A stretch of 64,000 nt of DNA from Vreelandella boliviensis LC1 (GTDB taxonomy: Bacteria > Pseudomonadota > Gammaproteobacteria > Pseudomonadales > Halomonadaceae): assembly GCF_000236035.1 (NCBI RefSeq), contig NZ_JH393260.1, positions 276,592 to 340,591 on the forward strand, read 5' to 3'. Both the position numbers and the translations under genes were made by a program. Within the stretch, counting starts at the first letter, position 1; the number at the start of each line of letters is the position of its first letter. Shown in pieces: positions 47,922 through 56,708 of this stretch. The notes under the pieces are model-generated. The model had not been told where the DNA came from and searched no databases. It saw only the letters and a list, made by a program, of their open reading frames with translations.

Positions 47922-48320
47922 ATGTCAGCTAGCGAAGCTAACCTATTGAAGATCGCCGCTGCCGTAGTGAGCGACCCTGATGGGCGCTTGCTATTGGTGC
48001 GTAAGCACAATACGTCTTTCTTTATGCAGCCTGGCGGCAAGATCGATGCAGGGGAAACCGCACTAGAGGCGCTGTGCCGCGAGCTGAGGGAGGAGTTGGG
48101 CTTGCAGGTTAATGAGGATCAACTGATTCCGCTAGGCGTGCATAGCGCTCCCGCCGCCAATGAGCCGGGCATGGCGCTTGAAGCGCATCTGTTTAGCCTG
48201 GTTATTGATGAGCCTGTCGAAGCAGCGGCTGAAATTGCTGAAGCAAGATGGGTGACCCGTGAAGAGGCTTGGCAACTACCGCTGGCGCCGCTGACAAAAG
48301 AGTATGTAGTGGTAAGTTAG
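47922..48320 (+). CDS. Nudix-family hydrolase
   Basis: A 132-residue Nudix protein with the complete box GGKIDAGETALEALCREL..ELG. Substrate not assignable. GAGGAGGACGT before the ATG is a strong ribosome site. It follows nrdF by 48 bp and may be co-transcribed, which would pair nucleotide sanitation with dNTP supply. Convergent with the toxin gene 24 bp away. Confidence 0.88.
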   Translation: MSASEANLLKIAAAVVSDPDGRLLLVRKHNTSFFMQPGGKIDAGETALEALCRELREELGLQVNEDQLIPLGVHSAPAANEPGMALEAHLFSLVIDEPVEAAAEIAEARWVTREEAWQLPLAPLTKEYVVVS

Positions 48321-48344
48321 TGCTAATGTATTATCAAGGTGCCA

Positions 48345-48665
48345 CTATTTTTTATGCCTACTTCTTTCCCACCAGTAACCCTGTTTCCTGGAGTGGTGGG
48401 CTGCGGCAATCACGACTATTTCCTCAGGTAGTTCAATGGCAATTACATCGTAAGGGAAACGATCCAGAATAAGTCTTTTTGCACCTGTTATCCCAGCTGC
48501 TTTCGGTAGGGGTGATAGAGGGACAAGATTTTCTTCAATAATGTCAATGACGGCATCGAGTGTGGCAAAAAACTCGCTACCGAGACCTGGCTGTTCGTGT
48601 TCATACCATGCTGCGGCCTCTATCGCTTCCTGCGAGGCTTCTGCCAATACCCTCACTGTCCGCAC
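48345..48665 (-). CDS. RelE/ParE-family toxin
   Basis: A 106-residue protein with the RelE/ParE fold pattern: LAEASQEAIEAAAWYEHEQPGLGSEF at the N-terminus, then RLILDRFPYDVIAIELPEEIVVIAAAHHSRKQGYW. The FPYDVIA..VVIAAAHHSR end is typical of ParE-like toxins, which poison gyrase, whereas RelE members cut mRNA; the target cannot be told here. The GTG start lies 5 bp after the antitoxin stop, so the pair is one operon. Confidence 0.87.
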   Translation of the reverse strand: MRTVRVLAEASQEAIEAAAWYEHEQPGLGSEFFATLDAVIDIIEENLVPLSPLPKAAGITGAKRLILDRFPYDVIAIELPEEIVVIAAAHHSRKQGYWWERSRHKK

Positions 48666-48670
48666 TGTTA

Positions 48671-48904
48671 CTAACCTATCCTTTCGAGCATCTGCTTTCG
48701 GAACTCTTCTCGGGTCAGAAGGGTGGCGTTACCACTTTTGACGTTGGCGGCGCGCTGAATAATTTCATCATTCCATGCTTGTTCAACGGCGTTATCTTGC
48801 GGGCCGTCCAGGCTTATGATGAGTTCGTGAGCAAGGGCTGCTCGCTCCGATTCTGAGAGCGTCGAAATCTGTGTGCGTAGTTGATTGAGTGTTTCGGCAG
48901 TCAT
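48671..48904 (-). CDS. Addiction-module antitoxin component
   Basis: A 77-residue acidic protein of the putative addiction module component family (LSESERAALAHELIISLDG, then AWNDEIIQRAANVKSGNATLLTREEF). GGGGAGG lies 4 bases upstream of the ATG. It precedes its toxin, the usual order, and would bind and neutralise it and repress the pair. This may be a small acquired insertion between nrdF/Nudix and the TonB operon. Confidence 0.85.
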   Translation of the reverse strand: MTAETLNQLRTQISTLSESERAALAHELIISLDGPQDNAVEQAWNDEIIQRAANVKSGNATLLTREEFRKQMLERIG

Positions 48905-49044
48905 AGGGCCTCCCCTGAACCTTCCCGAATGAAACTATCCAATGATGCTATCCCCATTCAAGGGCCCTAGCAAGGTGGTCGGGTGAACGCCTGTCACGCC
49001 GTGGGAGAAAGTTTCCAGCGACTGCGAAATCGACTGTTTCTTAA

Positions 49045-49059
49045 TGATAAATATTGTCA
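49045..49059. promoter_or_regulatory. Fur-box-like site before the TonB2-type operon
   Basis: TGATAAATATTGTCA matches the 7-1-7 Fur palindrome (TGATAAT n ATTATCA) at 12 of 14 positions. It overlaps possible -35/-10 elements (TTAATG 49041, TATATT 49065). It lies 119 bp before the DUF3450 start and, on the other side, 141 bp before the antitoxin start. Iron-responsive repression is inferred from this and the operon content. Confidence 0.55.
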
Positions 49060-49177
49060 TTTATTATATTAGTGGTAGTCTAGGCAGCGCAAAAGTTAAA
49101 CGCAAATCGTTCTAATACCCAATTAGTTTCTAGTCGGGCGGTGCCCGCCGCCCGCTACTCAGTGACGGAGAGTGTAC

Positions 49178-49960
49178 GTGCTGAACAGGTCTTTCTTTGC
49201 CTTGCGTGGATGGTGGCTAGCGGGAGTGCTGGCCAGTGGCACGCTGTTGGCAAGTGAACAAGCAGTGGCTCAAGCGGCCGAAAGTGTAGAAGCCCAGCAG
49301 GCCCAGGCAGCGCTTCAGGAGCAGATTGATGCCGCCGATGAGCAAACCCGCGAACATCTGGAAGAGCTACGCCGTTTGGAGCGAGAAACCCGCCAGTTGA
49401 AGGCTGACAATGCCTCGCTGACCGGGCGCTTGGCGGAAGAGGCCGAACGTCAGCAGCGGCTGGCTACTGCTCTGGACACGTTGGAAGAGACCCGAGCCGC
49501 GCTGCCTGTGATCGAACAAAACATGTCGGCACAGCTTAGCCAATGGATCGAGCGTGACCTGCCTTTTCTACGTGAGGAGCGGTTGGCGCGGGTTGAGCGT
49601 CAGCCCGATGAGCAGGGTCAAAATACCATCGAGCGGATTAATGGCCTGCTCGAAGCATGGCGCGTTGAGCTTGACTATGGGCAGGAGATGGACAGCTGGC
49701 GTGGGCGTTTAAGTCAGGATGGCCGTGTGCGTGAAGTGGACTTCTTGCGTATCGGGCGTATCGGCTTCTATTACCTAACCCCTGACGGCCGTGAAGGCGG
49801 TGTGTGGGATGCTGAAAGTGGTGCATGGCAGCCGCTGGAAGACGAATACCTGCGTGAAGTGCGCAGTGGGCTGCGCATGGCGGAAGATCAGCGCGCTCCG
49901 GATCTATTAACTTTGCCGCTCTCGATTAGTGCCAATGACTTGCAGGGAGAGCAACCATGA
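49178..49960 (+). CDS. DUF3450 periplasmic coiled-coil protein
   Basis: A 260-residue protein with an N-terminal signal sequence (hydrophobic to about residue 30, ending ASEQAVAQA) and a long coiled coil (residues 35-110). The C-terminal part contains RIGRIGFYYLTPDGREGGVWD, the recognisable DUF3450 region. The GTG at 49178 has CGGAG 7 bases upstream; the GTG at 49172 is too close. DUF3450 genes head the TonB2 gene cluster in vibrios, where the product belongs to the energy-transfer system; exact function unknown. Its stop overlaps the next gene by 4 bases. Confidence 0.88.
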   Translation: MLNRSFFALRGWWLAGVLASGTLLASEQAVAQAAESVEAQQAQAALQEQIDAADEQTREHLEELRRLERETRQLKADNASLTGRLAEEAERQQRLATALDTLEETRAALPVIEQNMSAQLSQWIERDLPFLREERLARVERQPDEQGQNTIERINGLLEAWRVELDYGQEMDSWRGRLSQDGRVREVDFLRIGRIGFYYLTPDGREGGVWDAESGAWQPLEDEYLREVRSGLRMAEDQRAPDLLTLPLSISANDLQGEQP

Positions 49961-51354
49961 GTCGTTTCAATCTAACCGGTAATCGCCAATCCGCGAGTCG
50001 CCTATCCATGTGTCGGCGAACGCTTTGTCAACTTGGCTATGCCTGCGTTGTATTGGGGCTGGTAGCGGTCAGTGGCGTATCAATGGCGCAAACTGAAAGC
50101 GCTACTTCTCTGCGTGACGCCCGTGAGGCAGCGCAAGCGCGAGACCAGCAGCGTCTAATGAGTTTTCTGGATAACCAGCAGGCGTTGGAGTCCGCCCTGG
50201 AGCAGGCGCGCGCCGAACACGAAGATTCTCAGCAGCAGCATGAAGCGCTACAGGCGCAGCAGGCAGAGCAAACAGAACAGGCGAGTGAACTACGCGAGCG
50301 CCAAGCAGAGCAGGGCGAGGCGCTTTCAGGCCTGCTGGCGAATCTTGCCCGGCATAGCTCTGAGATTCGCAATACGCTGGGGGAAGAGAGCCTGCTTACC
50401 CTGGAGGAGGGATCGCTGCCGCAGCGTCTGGATGAGGTGGAAGTGCTTGAACGCCACCAGTTGGAAGATGTAGTGGATCACTTGGCGGCGTTAACCGCGC
50501 GCAGCGGGCGCGCCGAGCGGCTTTCAATGTCGGTTGCCGATGCTAATGGCGAGGTGGCCACTCGCGAGTTGTTGCGGTTAGGCGATTTCGCGGCCTTTAC
50601 CGAGAGCGAGCTATTAGAGCGCGGTGAAGGCGATGGCAACTTAGTCGTGCTGGCGCGCACGCCCAATGCCATTGGTGGGTTGCTGGCGGATTACTACCAG
50701 GGCGAAAGCAACGTGATGGCGGTAGATCCTACCCAGGGCAGCGTGCTGGAAGCCTTGGCCCAGCAGCCCAGTCTGTGGGAGCGTTTCCAGCAGGGCGGCT
50801 ATGTCGGCTACGTGGTCGTGGCGCTGGGTATTCTGGGTATGATTATCGGCCTTGGCCAATATCTCTATCTGGTGCTGGTCAGTCTGCGCGTTAATCGCCA
50901 ACGGCAATCCCCTGATCAACTGCAGGCCAATAACCCGTTGGGGCGGGTACTGCTGCGTTTTGAAGGCATGGATAAACATCAAACCCCAGAGGCCCTGGAA
51001 GCGCGGCTGGATGAAGCGGTATTGGCCGAACTACCCAGGCTGGAACGCAGTCAGCCAATGGTGAAGTTGCTCGCCGCCATCGCTCCGCTGCTCGGTCTGC
51101 TGGGGACAGTGACCGGGATGATCGTTACTTTCCAGGCGATTACTGTATTTGGCACCGGTGACCCGCAGCTAATGGCAGGCGGTATTAGCCAGGCGCTGGT
51201 CACCACCGTGCTGGGTCTGATTACCGCCGTGCCGTTGTTGTTCGTGCAAACAGCGTTGGCAGGCCGCAGCCGTTACTTAACCCACGTGATTGAAGGGCAG
51301 GCGAGTGCGACTCTGGCGGATCACCTGGAATCTCACACGCCTGTGGTGAATTAA
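49957..51354 (+). CDS. TtpC-like extended MotA/TolQ/ExbB proton channel protein
   Basis: A 465-residue ExbB-family protein with a large N-terminal periplasmic region. A signal sequence (residues 20-45) and a Gln/Glu-rich coiled coil (about 55-130) precede three membrane segments: VGYVVVALGILGMIIGLG, KLLAAIAPLLGLLGTVTGMI and TVLGLITAVPLLFVQTALAG. This plan is that of TtpC, the additional protein that Vibrio TonB2 systems require. It is followed directly by a second, ordinary ExbB, so the two probably act in the same complex. Confidence 0.88.
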   Translation: MSRFNLTGNRQSASRLSMCRRTLCQLGYACVVLGLVAVSGVSMAQTESATSLRDAREAAQARDQQRLMSFLDNQQALESALEQARAEHEDSQQQHEALQAQQAEQTEQASELRERQAEQGEALSGLLANLARHSSEIRNTLGEESLLTLEEGSLPQRLDEVEVLERHQLEDVVDHLAALTARSGRAERLSMSVADANGEVATRELLRLGDFAAFTESELLERGEGDGNLVVLARTPNAIGGLLADYYQGESNVMAVDPTQGSVLEALAQQPSLWERFQQGGYVGYVVVALGILGMIIGLGQYLYLVLVSLRVNRQRQSPDQLQANNPLGRVLLRFEGMDKHQTPEALEARLDEAVLAELPRLERSQPMVKLLAAIAPLLGLLGTVTGMIVTFQAITVFGTGDPQLMAGGISQALVTTVLGLITAVPLLFVQTALAGRSRYLTHVIEGQASATLADHLESHTPVVN

Positions 51355-51355
51355 C

Positions 51356-51898
51356 ATGTCTGCACTTCCTCTCTGGCTCGAACCCGTTGAGCGTTTAGTG
51401 GAGGCGGGTGGTGCGGTACTGGTCGTTCTAGCCGTCGTGGCCGTGCTGGTGTTTGCCATGGCCATGGAGCGCTGGTGGTACTACCGAATTACCTGGCGTA
51501 TTGCGCGGCGCCAGTTGCTGCGGCGGTGGGCGGCGCGCAGTGACCACACCAGTTGGAGTGCCCGCACGCTGCGTCAGGTATGGGCAGAGGCGCTGGTCGC
51601 CAGGCTGCGCAAACCCTTGCCCTGGTTAAAGCTGTTGGTCGCGTTATGCCCTTTACTGGGGTTGTTAGGCACGGTGACGGGTATGATTAGCGTATTCGAT
51701 AGCCTTTCGTTGAGCGAGACCCATCAAGCCCGCGCCATGGCAGATGGCGTCGCCCGAGCGACGCTGCCGACCTTGACCGGCATGGCCATCGCCGTGGTAG
51801 GGCTGTTATTTATTAGTCGTTTAGAGCACGTCATTCGTCGTGAAGACCAGCGGCTGCATGATCGCTTGGCGCGGGCACTGGAGGAGAGTGATGCGTAG
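51356..51898 (+). CDS. exbB: ExbB-family proton channel subunit
   Basis: A 180-residue inner-membrane protein with three membrane segments (VLVVLAVVAVLVFAMAM; LLVALCPLLGLLGTVTGMI; TLTGMAIAVVGLLFIS). With ExbD it uses the proton gradient to energise TonB. It starts one base after the TtpC-like stop; exbD begins inside its last codons. The GLLGTVTGMI motif is shared with the preceding protein. Confidence 0.92.
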   Translation: MSALPLWLEPVERLVEAGGAVLVVLAVVAVLVFAMAMERWWYYRITWRIARRQLLRRWAARSDHTSWSARTLRQVWAEALVARLRKPLPWLKLLVALCPLLGLLGTVTGMISVFDSLSLSETHQARAMADGVARATLPTLTGMAIAVVGLLFISRLEHVIRREDQRLHDRLARALEESDA

Positions 51899-52298
51899 AC
51901 GTCGTTCCATAGATGCGACCACTGAGAGCAATGAGGTAAATCTTACCCCCATGCTCGACGTAGTTTTTATCATGTTGATTTTCTTTATCGTGACGACCAG
52001 CTTTGTCAAAGAGAGCGGTGTCGAAATTGAGCGGCCGGAGTCCAGTGCCGCGACCCCGCGTCCGGATGCCCAAGTACTTGTGGCGATTTCCCCCGAGGGG
52101 GCGGTGTGGGTAGATGGCAGTCCCGTGGATACCCACCGTGTTGGCCAGCAAGTAGCCGCTATGCTGAGTGGTGATGGCTCGGTGGTTATTCAGGCGGATC
52201 GCTCATCTACCACAGGCTTGCTGATTGAGGTGATGGATCGCCTGCGTGAGGCGGGCGTTGACCGGGTAGCGGTGGCGGCGAGCCGGAGTGGGTCATGA
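51891..52298 (+). CDS. exbD: ExbD-family energy transducer
   Basis: A 135-residue protein with a short basic cytoplasmic start, one membrane helix (about residues 20-38) carrying the essential Asp23 in LTPMLDVVFIML, and a periplasmic domain. The ATG at 51891 has GGAGAG directly upstream and overlaps exbB by 8 bases; the open frame begins 17 codons earlier. The end overlaps tonB by ATGA. Confidence 0.93.
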   Translation: MRRRRSIDATTESNEVNLTPMLDVVFIMLIFFIVTTSFVKESGVEIERPESSAATPRPDAQVLVAISPEGAVWVDGSPVDTHRVGQQVAAMLSGDGSVVIQADRSSTTGLLIEVMDRLREAGVDRVAVAASRSGS

Positions 52299-53065
52299 TA
52301 CGCCACCTGCTATCGATACTAGGCGGCGTCGTGCTGGCGGTGGGCTTGTTCTGGCTGCTTGCCCAGCTCGTGGCGCCCCCAGAGCGAAAGCCCGAAGAGC
52401 TGACCATGAGCATGGCGATGACCATGATTGAAGCGCCGGAGGAGGCCCCCGAACAGGAGGCGCCCACGCCGCAGCCGGCTGAAGCGGCACCCCAGCAGGC
52501 GCCACCGCCCATGCCAGCCCCCGAGCCACCGCCAGTCACTGAGAGCACTATCAGCTTGCCGGAAGTAGAGCTGCCGGATGAGCCCGTTGAGCCGGTAGAA
52601 ATGGATAGTGAGCTACCGGAGTTGACGGAAGTGACGCCGGAGCCCCGGCCCGAACCACCTCCCGAACCGAGGCCAGAGCCGACCCCGCAACCGCGACCTG
52701 TCGAGCCAGCACCTAGTGCAGCTCCCGCGTCATTGGACTCAGCACCTGCCATGCGTGAGGTCGCGCCGGAAGCGCAGCCTGCACCCTCTAATGAGCCGGT
52801 TAATGTAGGTCAGGCGACACCGACGAACCAAGTTGGCCCTACTTACCCGCCTCGGGCACAGCGCCGGGGTATGGAAGGCTTTGTAGAGGTGGCCTTTATG
52901 ATTCGGCGCGATGGTAGTGTCGACAGCTCTTCTATACGGGTTACCAGCGCGCAGCCGCGTCGGGTGTTTAATGATGCTGCGCGGGACGCGATTGCCAAGT
53001 GGCAATTTGAACCCAGTGATCGGTTGCGTAATGCCACCCAGCGGATCGAGTTTGAGTTGAGGTAG
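52295..53065 (+). CDS. tonB: TonB-family energy transducer
   Basis: A 256-residue TonB protein that carries energy to outer-membrane receptors. One membrane anchor lies at residues 7-27. A Pro/Glu-rich region (about 45-150, PEPRPEPPPEP type) spans the periplasm. The C-terminal domain has YPPRAQRRGMEGFVEVAFMI and ends WQFEPSD..QRIEFELR. Together with ExbB, ExbD and TtpC it fits a TonB2-type system. Receptor genes are not in the window. Confidence 0.93.
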   Translation: MIRHLLSILGGVVLAVGLFWLLAQLVAPPERKPEELTMSMAMTMIEAPEEAPEQEAPTPQPAEAAPQQAPPPMPAPEPPPVTESTISLPEVELPDEPVEPVEMDSELPELTEVTPEPRPEPPPEPRPEPTPQPRPVEPAPSAAPASLDSAPAMREVAPEAQPAPSNEPVNVGQATPTNQVGPTYPPRAQRRGMEGFVEVAFMIRRDGSVDSSSIRVTSAQPRRVFNDAARDAIAKWQFEPSDRLRNATQRIEFELR

Positions 53066-53069
53066 CTGA

Positions 53070-54164
53070 ATGAAGCGTCTTTTATGCCTTCTATTACTAA
53101 GCGTTTGGCCACTTTCATCACAGGCCAGTCCTGCGCTGCAAGGTGATGTCATTGCTGATCTCAATGCGCTACAGAGCCAGTTGAAAGATAGCCAGTTAAA
53201 AGAGAGCCAGTCGCAAGAAGCCTCGTTAACTCAAGTCGTTGAACGGGCAACCGCTCAGGCTGAGCGGTTAGCATCTGGTAATCAATCGGATCAATGGGCC
53301 AGTGCGCTCTATCAACAGCTCGCAGCCGGCGCCTTGGCGCGCCAGGATCAGCACGCTGCAGCAGCAGATCGGCTGGCCATTGCCCGTGGCTTAGAGGGTG
53401 TTGATGACGCCCAGGCGGCTCGCTGGCTACGTGAGGAAGCCGAACTGCGCCGAGCTGCGGGTCAGCGTGATCAAGCCATTGAGCTATTCAGTGAGTGGTT
53501 AGCTAATCACCGGGATAGTGATGCCATATGGCAGTTAACCCGCCTGTTGGCGGAACAGGCGCGCTGGGAGGACGCTGCCGACTGGCTTGAGCAGACACTT
53601 AATGAGACGCCGGAATTAAGTGAGGCACAGCAGGCTCTGGCGCTTGCTGTTTATCGCAATGCTGGGCAAGGCGATCAGGCATTGGGCTGGCTGTTGGATG
53701 GCCTGACCGCGCAAAGCGACGCTACCGATTGGCGCCAAGCTGCCGGGCTTGCCCAGCAGGCAGGTCAGTCGGGTGTAGCCGCTGGCCTTTGGGAGACGGC
53801 ATGGCAATTAGGCAAGCTAACCGAGCAGGAGGATTTTTGGCTGTTGATTCAACTGCATCTCGCAGGCGGTACTCCCGCCCGGGCCGCCGAACATTTAGAG
53901 CAGGTATTAAACAAGGGCGATATTGTTCGCGACGAGTCTAATCTACGTTTGCTTGCCAGTGCCTGGCGGCAGGCTAAAGACGTTGGTAAGACCCTGAACG
54001 CCTGGCAAGCCATAGCGCTGCATACCCAAACAGCCGCTGACTGGCGAGCTTATGGCCAGCTCGCTTACGCCTGGGGTGAGGAGGGGCAAGCAAAGCAAGC
54101 CTTTGCCCGCGCCTCGTCGCTAGGTGACAATGAGGCGCAGCAGTGGCTGGCCAGTTTTAACTAG
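53070..54164 (+). CDS. Secreted TPR-repeat protein of the TonB2 operon
   Basis: A 364-residue protein with a signal peptide (MKRLLCLLLLSVWPLSSQAS) and repeated helix-turn-helix TPR-like units through most of the chain (for example DAIELFSEWLA-like and DWLEQTLNETPELSEAQQALA). Short repeats SQLKDSQLKESQ follow the signal. It starts 4 bp after tonB. A TPR gene occupies the same last position in Vibrio TonB2 clusters; its role there is not clear. It probably acts in the periplasm. Confidence 0.85.
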   Translation: MKRLLCLLLLSVWPLSSQASPALQGDVIADLNALQSQLKDSQLKESQSQEASLTQVVERATAQAERLASGNQSDQWASALYQQLAAGALARQDQHAAAADRLAIARGLEGVDDAQAARWLREEAELRRAAGQRDQAIELFSEWLANHRDSDAIWQLTRLLAEQARWEDAADWLEQTLNETPELSEAQQALALAVYRNAGQGDQALGWLLDGLTAQSDATDWRQAAGLAQQAGQSGVAAGLWETAWQLGKLTEQEDFWLLIQLHLAGGTPARAAEHLEQVLNKGDIVRDESNLRLLASAWRQAKDVGKTLNAWQAIALHTQTAADWRAYGQLAYAWGEEGQAKQAFARASSLGDNEAQQWLASFN

Positions 54165-54175
54165 AAAGGGCAATT

Positions 54176-54203
54176 TCTCAAGGGCTATGTCTCAAGGGCT
54201 ATG
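54176..54203. repeat. Perfect 14-bp tandem duplication between TPR gene and xthA
   Basis: TCTCAAGGGCTATG at 54176-54189 is repeated at 54190-54203. The second copy contains the xthA stop codon. Confidence 0.9.
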
Positions 54204-55026
54204 ACTTGAGCGTTACAGCGAAGTCGCTCCAGGTAGGTGCATGATCCGATGGCCGCTCCATACCACGCAAATCGTAGTCGATGCCCGCGTCGGTGACCTG
54301 CTCAGCTAGCGCTTTGGTGACGAGAATATAGTCGATACGTAGGCCGCGCTTGGGCTCCTGATTAAACCCTTTGGAGCGGTAATCGAACCAGCTAAAGCGG
54401 TCATCGCTTTGCGGATAGCAAAGCCGATAGCTGTCGCTAAGCCCCCACGCTTTAATGCCTTCGAGCCATTCGCGCTCAATGGGCTGAAAACTGGTTTTGC
54501 CTTCGCGCAGCCAGCGCTTGCGGTTGGCCTCACCGATGCCGATGTCCTGGTCTTCCGGCGAGATGTTAAAATCGCCCATAATGGCCAGCCGCTCGTCAGG
54601 GCGATGCTGTTCGTTAAGCAGTCGCGCTAACTGGCCGTAAAAACGCTCTTTATGGGGAAACTTGGTCGGGTGAATAACGTTTTCGCCCTGAGGGAAATAG
54701 CCGTTCCACACCGTCACAGTTTCGCCATCCTCGGATAGCAGACGGGCGCCAATCATGCGGCGCTGGGCGTCCTCCTCATCATCGGGGAAACCGTAAAATA
54801 CCTCTTGGGGTGCCTGGCGGCACATCAGGGCAACGCCGTAGTGGCCTTTCTGGCCGTGATAAAAAACGTGGTAACCCATGGCTTCCACGTCTGCGATAGG
54901 AAACTCGCTGTCTTGTACTTTGGTTTCCTGTAGCCCAATCACGTCCGGTTGCTGAGTGTCGATCAACGCCTGTAACTGGTGAAGCCGTGCACGGATGCCA
55001 TTAATGTTGAAAGAAACCAAACGCAT
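54199..55026 (-). CDS. xthA: Exodeoxyribonuclease III
   Basis: AP endonuclease and 3'-exonuclease of base-excision repair. Signatures are [41 protein letters not shown] and RPSDHAP near the C-terminus. The 275 residues match E. coli exonuclease III (268). Its ATG overlaps the stop of the small upstream gene by one base (TAATG), so they are coupled. Confidence 0.96.
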   Translation of the reverse strand: MRLVSFNINGIRARLHQLQALIDTQQPDVIGLQETKVQDSEFPIADVEAMGYHVFYHGQKGHYGVALMCRQAPQEVFYGFPDDEEDAQRRMIGARLLSEDGETVTVWNGYFPQGENVIHPTKFPHKERFYGQLARLLNEQHRPDERLAIMGDFNISPEDQDIGIGEANRKRWLREGKTSFQPIEREWLEGIKAWGLSDSYRLCYPQSDDRFSWFDYRSKGFNQEPKRGLRIDYILVTKALAEQVTDAGIDYDLRGMERPSDHAPTWSDFAVTLKS

Positions 55027-55283
55027 TACGAGTCGTCCCCCTGAGGTTTGTTAGCGCCGCTATCAGTTTTATCAGGGTGAATGGCAATATCCTGCCCGTT
55101 CTGCTGGCGGGCGAGTTTTCTCACCGCCTGAAGCTTGCGCTGCTGCTGCTTTTTCGCCACAAAACGGCGCGAAGGGGCGACTTGGTCGGGATTGTCGTGG
55201 CGCCATTTTTTATAATCTTTACGTCGGCCGGTACGAATTGTCACCTTATCGGCCAGTGAACGAGTTTTTTTCTTACGCGTCAT
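55026..55283 (-). CDS. Small basic protein of unknown function coupled to xthA
   Basis: An 85-residue protein rich in Lys, Arg and Gln (starts [21 protein letters not shown]) with no hydrophobic segment; it probably binds nucleic acid. I do not recognise the family by name. AGGAG lies 7 bases before the ATG, and the TAATG overlap with xthA makes it a true gene. Location suggests a link with DNA repair, which is unproven. Confidence 0.75.
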   Translation of the reverse strand: MTRKKKTRSLADKVTIRTGRRKDYKKWRHDNPDQVAPSRRFVAKKQQQRKLQAVRKLARQQNGQDIAIHPDKTDSGANKPQGDDS

Positions 55284-55428
55284 GTCGCGCTCCTTACGTC
55301 GATTTGACGGCTATTCTAGCAGGCCTTGGGACTCCTTCGACAGCAGGACGCGCTCTTATCGCCAAGCCCTGGTACAATGCGCACGTCAATATGCCTAACC
55401 TTAACAGCAATGGATAGATAGACAGCCT

Positions 55429-56703
55429 ATGAGCGAGTCGGAACAGACCACAGCACCGGCCCAGAACCGCAAGCCAAAGCGCCGCCGTCGTAAACCACGT
55501 CGTCGCCAGTCGAGCTGGGATCTTCGTCAGTTTCAGGTGCCCGCCGTGGCCGGCAAGTGGCGCTTTCATGACTTTGATCTGCCGCTACCCTTAATGCGCG
55601 CTATTCATGCCCAAGGGTTTGAGTATTGCACGCCTATTCAAGCCGAGGCCCTGCGCCAAACGCTATTAGGTGGCGACATTGTCGGTAAAGCGCAAACGGG
55701 AACCGGTAAAACCGCGGCCTTTTTGATCTCTGTGATGGCCTACTTCCTGGAAGAGCCAACACCCAATGGTCAAAAGCCAGGTGCGCCGCGCGCCTTGATT
55801 ATTGCGCCTACCCGCGAGTTGGCGCTGCAGATCGAAAAAGATGCTAAAGCGTTAGCGCGTTTTACCCCGCTCAATGTTGCGAGTGTGGTCGGCGGTATGG
55901 ACTACCAGAAGCAGCGTGAAAGCCTGGGCAGCAAGATCGATATTCTGGTGGCAACCCCGGGGCGCCTGTTGGATTTCCACCAGAAGCGCGATATCGACCT
56001 CAACGAAGTTGAGGTATTGGTGCTGGATGAAGCCGACCGGATGTTGTCGATGGGCTTTATTCCCGACGTGAAGCGGATTATTCGCTACACGCCGAAAAAA
56101 GAAGAGCGTCAGACCTTCCTCTTCTCGGCCACCTTTACCGACGACATCTTGAACCTTGCCAGTCAATGGACGCTTGATCCTGCCCACGTCGAGATCGAAG
56201 TCACCGTTGAGAATCAGGCGGATATCGATCAGCGTGTGTATTTGGTGTCCGACGACGACAAGCAGCGCTTACTGGTGAATCTACTTCAGCAGGAGAGCTT
56301 TGAGCGCGTGATGGTGTTTGGTAACCGTCGTGACTTAGTGCGCAAGCTTGACGACCTGCTCAAAAAAGCCGGTGTTAGCGCGGCGATGCTGTCGGGTGAT
56401 GTACCCCAGAATCAGCGCATCAAAACCCTGGAAAGCTTCCGCGAAGGTGAGATTCAGGTATTAGTCGCCACTGACGTTGCCGGCCGTGGGATCCACATTG
56501 AAGACGTCAGTCACGTCATCAATTATACCCTGCCGGAAGACCCGGAAGACTATGTGCACCGTATTGGCCGTACCGGTCGCGCTGGCGCGAAGGGTGTCTC
56601 GATTAGCTTCGTCGGTGAAGAGGATGCCTTCTCACTGCCGGAAATCGAACGCTATATCAATGACAAGTTACCCTGCGTGCATCCGCCGGAAGGTATGCTC
56701 TAA
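55429..56703 (+). CDS. rhlB: RhlB-type ATP-dependent RNA helicase
   Basis: DEAD-box RNA helicase. A basic N-terminus ([13 protein letters not shown]) leads to the Q motif, Walker A AQTGTGKT at residues 88-95, DEAD at 200-203, SAT in LFSATF, and [10 protein letters not shown]. The sequence [17 protein letters not shown] and the length (424) fit RhlB of pseudomonads, which works with RNase E in the degradosome; E. coli RhlB has 421 residues. The ribosome site is weak. dinG follows after 5 bp. Confidence 0.91.
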   Translation: MSESEQTTAPAQNRKPKRRRRKPRRRQSSWDLRQFQVPAVAGKWRFHDFDLPLPLMRAIHAQGFEYCTPIQAEALRQTLLGGDIVGKAQTGTGKTAAFLISVMAYFLEEPTPNGQKPGAPRALIIAPTRELALQIEKDAKALARFTPLNVASVVGGMDYQKQRESLGSKIDILVATPGRLLDFHQKRDIDLNEVEVLVLDEADRMLSMGFIPDVKRIIRYTPKKEERQTFLFSATFTDDILNLASQWTLDPAHVEIEVTVENQADIDQRVYLVSDDDKQRLLVNLLQQESFERVMVFGNRRDLVRKLDDLLKKAGVSAAMLSGDVPQNQRIKTLESFREGEIQVLVATDVAGRGIHIEDVSHVINYTLPEDPEDYVHRIGRTGRAGAKGVSISFVGEEDAFSLPEIERYINDKLPCVHPPEGML

Positions 56704-56708
56704 GCCGC

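Noticed and set aside
52207..52752. Glycine/serine-rich frame opposite tonB
   Set aside because: Mirror of the proline/glutamate codons of TonB; no independent start signal.
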